A DNA stretch of 64,000 bases from Thermoanaerobacterium thermosaccharolyticum DSM 571. GTDB taxonomy: Bacteria > Bacillota > Thermoanaerobacteria > Thermoanaerobacterales > Thermoanaerobacteraceae. Within the stretch, counting starts at the first letter, position 1. Each line of letters opens with the position of its first letter. The stretch spans positions 1,785,501-1,849,500 of the forward strand of contig NC_014410.1 of the NCBI RefSeq assembly GCF_000145615.1, in the 5' to 3' direction. Positions 60,606 to 64,000 of the stretch are shown in pieces. The position numbers and the translations under genes are program-made. The notes below the pieces were generated by a model. It was given only the letters and a program-made list of their open reading frames with translations. It did not search any database and was not told the DNA's origin.

Positions 60606-61187
60606 ATGCAAATAATTTTCCATGTTGATAACATTGAAGAATATTTGCAAAACGGCAAAAATTACAATTTCCCTAGTTCTCCAGATAGATGTCCTCATTC
60701 TGATTGCAAATGCAGAGTAAAATTAAAAAAGCACGGATTTTACCATCGTTACTATTTAGATGGGGCCGTCTGCATAAAGATAACCATAAGAAGATATATA
60801 TGCCCTGTATGCAAAAAGACTATTTCCTACCTTCCTGACTTTTGCCTTCCTCATTTTCAGTATTCTTTCAACATGATTGTAAGCTCTTTAAAAAAGACGC
60901 TAATCAGAACAAAAACTCTAAGTTCTATCATAAGTGACTTTAAAAGAAACTTTCCTCACATACTATTTTCAAGACAACATGTATATTTTTACACTAAAAG
61001 AATAATCAATAATTTAAGCTTTATCATATACGGTTTAAGGTAAATAGACCCTTACATAAAGATACCTACAACTGGCACTGAAAGAGAGAGAGCCAGAGAG
61101 ATTTTGGACGTAATAAACATTGTACCACTTTTCTCTCAACGGTTTTATGATTATTGCCAAAAATCATTTCTGGCCTCTCTCACATAA
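60606..61187 (+). pseudogene. DUF6431-like zinc-ribbon protein, interrupted by an in-frame TAA
   Basis: The frame from ATG 60606 gives 145 residues, with Cys pairs CPHSDCKCR and CPVCKKTISYLP (zinc-ribbon-like). It then meets TAA at 61041-61043 and continues in the same frame for 47 codons (IDPYIKIPTTGTERERAREI, PLFSQRFYDYCQKSFLA) to a second TAA at 61185-61187. I read this as one 193-residue protein with a CAA-to-TAA nonsense change after YGLR. It resembles DUF6431 proteins, which I recall near transposases; the link is tentative. Function unknown. Confidence 0.6.
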
Positions 61188-61268
61188 TTTTAGCATCAAA
61201 CCTGATAAATTTAAATCAAAATGTTGATTTTTTTTTTAGCAACATAACTTTTTCCTTTATTAGCCCCC

Positions 61269-62649
61269 ATGTATGAGTTAAAATTACGATTAGAAATCAA
61301 AAGGTTAAGGGGGAAAATACAAATGCTTGATGAAAAAGCAAGAGAAGCTGTGGCATTAAAAAGATTTTCACTGATAAGTCCTGTATTAAATGGACAAATA
61401 AAAAATCAAAAAGAATATTTTGATTCTCTTTCCGATAAACCAATTGAAATGCCTTATCTTGGAGTAAGAAAATACACTCCCAAAACACTTAGAGGGTGGC
61501 TATATCAGTATTTAAGGGGTGGCATAGAAGCATTAAAGCCAGGTTATCGAAGTGATAGAGGTAAATGCAGAAAGATAAATCTTGAACTTTCAGAAAAGAT
61601 AAAGCAAAAGAAGCTTGAACATCCTGAAATGCCAAATAAACTTCTTTATGAAACATTAATTGGAGATGGGATAATATCACCAAATAAAGTATCACTTTCA
61701 ACATTCTATAGGTTTTTGAAAAACACTCCGGTAAAATCTTTAGACAAAGAAAAAGATGGTAAAACAAAGAGGTTTTCATATGAATAAATCAATGAACTCT
61801 GGCAAACTGATGTAATGTATGGACCATATATTAAAGAGGGTAAAACAAAAAGGCAAACATACCTTATTGCATATATAGATGATGCTTCAAGTCTTTGTAC
61901 TTATGCTCGCTTTTACTACACTCAGAACTTTTTAGCTTTAAGAGACTCATTTAAAGAGGCTGTGCTAAGAAGAGGAATACCCAAAATGCTTTACACTGAC
62001 AATGGAAAGATATATAGAAGCACTCAATTAGAATATATCTGTGCTTCACTAGGTACAACTCTTATTCATGCGGAACCTTTTTTCGCCACATAAAAAGGGG
62101 AAAATAGAAAGATTCTTTCATACGGTAAGAATGAGATTTTTAAGCACAATAGATCCTACATCTATAAAGAGCATAGATGAACTTAATATAAAATTCTTTA
62201 AATGGCTAGATGAAGATTACAACAGAAAAGAACACAGTGGTATTGGCATGAGTCCTTTAGATTTTTTCATGTCACAAGTGTCAAGGATAAACATGTTCGG
62301 TGACATAGATATGTTGAATGAATGTTTTCTCATAAAAGTAAATCGTAAGGTAAACAAAGACGCTACACTTAAAGTGGAAAATATACTTTATGAAACGGAA
62401 GAAAAGTTTAAAAACATGCACTTAGAAGTAAGATATGACACAAAGTGGCTTATGACTAATACACCACTTCTGCTTTATCATGAAGGCAAAAAAGTAGGAG
62501 AAGCATACAAAGTGGACTTTCATGAAAATGCCAAAATTCCTGTGGAATATATTGAAAACAAAAAAGTGGCAAGCAAAAATGAAGATACTGTAGATTTTGA
62601 TGCAAAACCTAACCCAACAGTAATATCTTTTAATGATATTGTTGATTAA
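61269..62649 (+). pseudogene. DDE (Mu/IS481-like) transposase, nonsense codon plus frameshift
   Basis: The N-terminal part (172 residues) is a helix-turn-helix and linker (TPKTLRGWLYQYLRGGIEAL). It ends in TAA at 61785-61787, where CAA (Gln) is expected; the same frame goes on with INELWQTDVMYGPY, holding the first catalytic Asp. YTDNGKIYRS holds the second Asp. At about 62075-62080 a run of six T shifts the frame by one; removing one T gives HAEPFSPHKKGKIERFFHTV with the catalytic Glu. A C-terminal Mu-like domain follows. With two lesions this transposase is inactive as read. Confidence 0.85.
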
Positions 62650-62665
62650 AAAAGAGGTGTTTTAA

Positions 62666-63466
62666 ATGTTCACTCAATATTTTGGAATGAAATTTAATCC
62701 ATTCTCAAAAGAGATACATGCAAATGACCTTTATATAAGTGAAGACATTACTGAATTAAATGCAAGGCTAAAATATTTGCAAGAGACAAGAGGCATAGGA
62801 CTTATTATTGGAGAAGCTGGTTCAGGTAAATCTACTGCATTAAGAAGATATACTGAAAGCCTCAACCGCTCAACATTTAAAGTATGCTACTTTGCTCTGT
62901 CTACACTAACTGTTAGGGAATTCTATCAAGCATTAGCCATGATTTTAGGGGAAACACCTGCATACAAAAAAGTAACACTATTTAGTCAAATACAAAGAGC
63001 AATAACAGAACTTTACTATAGCCAGAAGATAACTCCTGTCATAATATTAGACGAAATACAACTAGTTTCTAATGACGTTCTTGAAGATTTAAGAATAATA
63101 TTTAACTTTAATATGGATTCTCAAAACCCATATATATTGATACTTTCAGGACAACCCCACATAAGGAACAAACTAGCCTTGAATGTAAATAGTGCATTAA
63201 GGCAAAGAATTGCCATAAAGTATGTAATGCAAGGGCTAAAAAAAGAAGAAATTCAAGACTACATAAAAACAAGAATGAAAATAGCCGGTGTGATAGATGA
63301 TATATTTACACCACCGGCATATGAAGCAATATATTCTATAACAAAAGGACTACCAAGATTGATAAATAACCTGGTAACAGCTTCTTTGCTCTATGCATAT
63401 TCTAAAAGACTAAGAGAAATAGATGAAGAAGTAATATACCAGGCACAAAATGAAATAAGTTTGTGA
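62666..63466 (+). CDS. AAA+ ATPase, ExeA/TniB-like transposition partner
   Basis: This 266-residue ATPase has Walker A GEAGSGKST, Walker B VIILDEIQLV, a sensor region LILSGQPHIRNKL and a C-terminal helical lid (KGLPRLINNLVTASLLYA). It starts MFTQYFGMKFNPFSKEI, the ExeA-like opening. In Tn7/Tn5053/IS481-like elements such ATPases activate a DDE transposase and choose targets. It is intact, unlike its transposase 16 nt upstream. RBS AAGAGGTG. A terminator follows. Confidence 0.88.
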   Translation: MFTQYFGMKFNPFSKEIHANDLYISEDITELNARLKYLQETRGIGLIIGEAGSGKSTALRRYTESLNRSTFKVCYFALSTLTVREFYQALAMILGETPAYKKVTLFSQIQRAITELYYSQKITPVIILDEIQLVSNDVLEDLRIIFNFNMDSQNPYILILSGQPHIRNKLALNVNSALRQRIAIKYVMQGLKKEEIQDYIKTRMKIAGVIDDIFTPPAYEAIYSITKGLPRLINNLVTASLLYAYSKRLREIDEEVIYQAQNEISL

Positions 63467-63496
63467 GAGTAGTAACTTTTGCTACTCTCATTTTTT
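63465..63496 (+). terminator. Terminator of the transposase-ATPase unit
   Basis: Perfect arms GAGAGTAG/CTACTCTC around a short loop, then ATTTTTTATTA, start at the ATPase stop codon. Confidence 0.9.
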
Positions 63497-63558
63497 ATTA
63501 TATATCAAATGCCCTAATTTTGCGGGTCTTTGACAGTTTAATAAACATTGGAATCAGT

Positions 63559-63586
63559 AAAAGCCTTGAAAACAAGGCTTTTTTTA
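63559..63586 (+). terminator. Hairpin with T-run before the IS1634-type gene
   Basis: AAAGCCTTG/CAAGGCTTT around AAAA, then TTTTA. It could act in either direction and may be part of an element end. Confidence 0.7.
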
Positions 63587-63671
63587 TTAAAAAATAGTCA
63601 AATTTAGTTATGGAAATATTGCGTAATTTTGCGTAATGTGTTATTATAAAAGGGATAGGAGGAATTTCATT

Positions 63672-64000
63672 ATGAGGTTATGTATATCACGCTCAAAAAA
63701 TGCCGCATCCCTATACGTAACAAAATCTATATATGAAAATGGAAGACGCTCTACAAAAGTTGTTGAAAAACTTGGTACATATACTGAACTTAAAGAAAAA
63801 CTTGAGGGACAGGATCCTATTGAATGGGCAAAAAAATATATAGAAAAACTTAACAAAAAAGAAAAAGAAGAAAATCGCGATATTATCGTGAAATACTCCC
63901 AATCAAAGATTATTACAAAAGACGAGCAAAATTCTTTTAATGGTGGTTACCTTTTCCTTCAAAAAATATATCATGAACTTAAACTCAATAAACTTTGCAA
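63672..64000 (+). CDS. IS1634-type (IS4 superfamily) transposase, N-terminal part
   Basis: The frame is open from ATG 63672 to the window edge (109 codons, no stop), behind AGGAGG at 63657-63662. It begins MRLCISRSKNAASLYVTKSI and has VVEKLGTYTELKEKL and GYLFLQKIYHELKLNKLC, matching the N-terminal region of IS1634-type transposases. The catalytic DDE residues lie further right, outside the window, so activity cannot be judged. Confidence 0.8.
   Translation, partial: MRLCISRSKNAASLYVTKSIYENGRRSTKVVEKLGTYTELKEKLEGQDPIEWAKKYIEKLNKKEKEENRDIIVKYSQSKIITKDEQNSFNGGYLFLQKIYHELKLNKLC

Noticed and set aside
61083-61182. Imperfect inverted repeat GAGAGAGCCAGA.../...TCTGGCCTCTCTC, considered as an IS end or terminator
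   Set aside because: The stretch reads through as the C-terminal coding part of the interrupted zinc-ribbon gene, with protein-like sequence.
61222-63535. TGT...ACA ends (61222 and 63535) as possible transposon termini
   Set aside because: No matching inverted repeats and no flanking target-site duplication; the sequences after TGT differ on the two sides.
1-64000. CRISPR arrays, phage genes, toxin-antitoxin pairs and rRNA genes
   Set aside because: Looked for across the window; no regularly spaced repeats, phage structural genes, convincing small toxin/antitoxin pairs or rRNA sequence were seen.

Overview
This is a low-GC, Gram-positive, spore-forming anaerobe, most likely a thermophilic clostridium close to Thermoanaerobacterium. 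That placement is an inference from gene content and order (YunB, YtxC, DegS/DegU, T-boxes on pheST and thrS, a GH1 beta-glucosidase, an anaerobic cobalamin pathway, degenerate IS elements), not from a database match. Most genes up to 57.7 kb lie on the minus strand.

Region 1 (0-26 kb) is core chromosome. It holds a secreted CAP-domain protein, an M18 aminopeptidase, degU with a frameshifted degS, tRNA-Ile and tRNA-Ala, yunB, mutS2, a U32 peptidase-family protein, zapA, pheT-pheS behind a T-box, a SpoU-type RNA methyltransferase, infC-rpmI-rplT behind an L20-type leader (infC starts at ATT), aroC, an MFS protein, thrS behind a T-box, a DUF445 protein, ytxC, a GGDEF response regulator and a beta-glucosidase.

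Region 2 (26-32.3 kb) concerns nitrogen: a small ferredoxin with a CsoR-like operator, asnB, and two ammonium transporter units (amt; small membrane protein-amt-PII). Each amt unit is preceded by an intrinsic terminator whose 5' arm overlaps a small hairpin with an A1/G4 hexaloop. This is the layout of ANTAR-protein antitermination sites and is the most interesting regulatory signal in the window.

Region 3 (32.3-45.6 kb) is accessory. It contains a tnpB-only IS605-type element with a frameshifted tnpB and a likely omegaRNA, glycerol dehydrogenase, a FetAB-type ABC exporter, a frameshifted fructokinase, an IS3 scrap, a Gfo/Idh oxidoreductase, and a mannose-family PTS (IIA-IIB-IIC-IID) driven by a visible sigma-54 promoter and a LevR-type activator.

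Region 4 (45.8-57.7 kb) is cobalt and cobalamin. CbiMNQO cobalt uptake sits behind a cobalamin riboswitch. Next to it is a ten-gene cbi set (X, C, D, E, T, L, F, G, H, J) covering sirohydrochlorin to cobyrinate, led by an uncharacterised arginase-fold-like gene and, further upstream, a FolT-like ECF S component.

Region 5 (57.7-64 kb) switches to the plus strand. A MarR regulator and an MFS exporter share a 17-bp palindromic operator. After them comes a graveyard: collapsed liv (branched-chain amino acid ABC) genes, a group II intron 3' end, a gene stopped by an in-frame TAA, a DDE transposase killed by a nonsense codon and a frameshift but keeping an intact AAA+ partner, and the start of an IS1634-type transposase running off the edge.

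No CRISPR array, rRNA gene or replication origin was seen.
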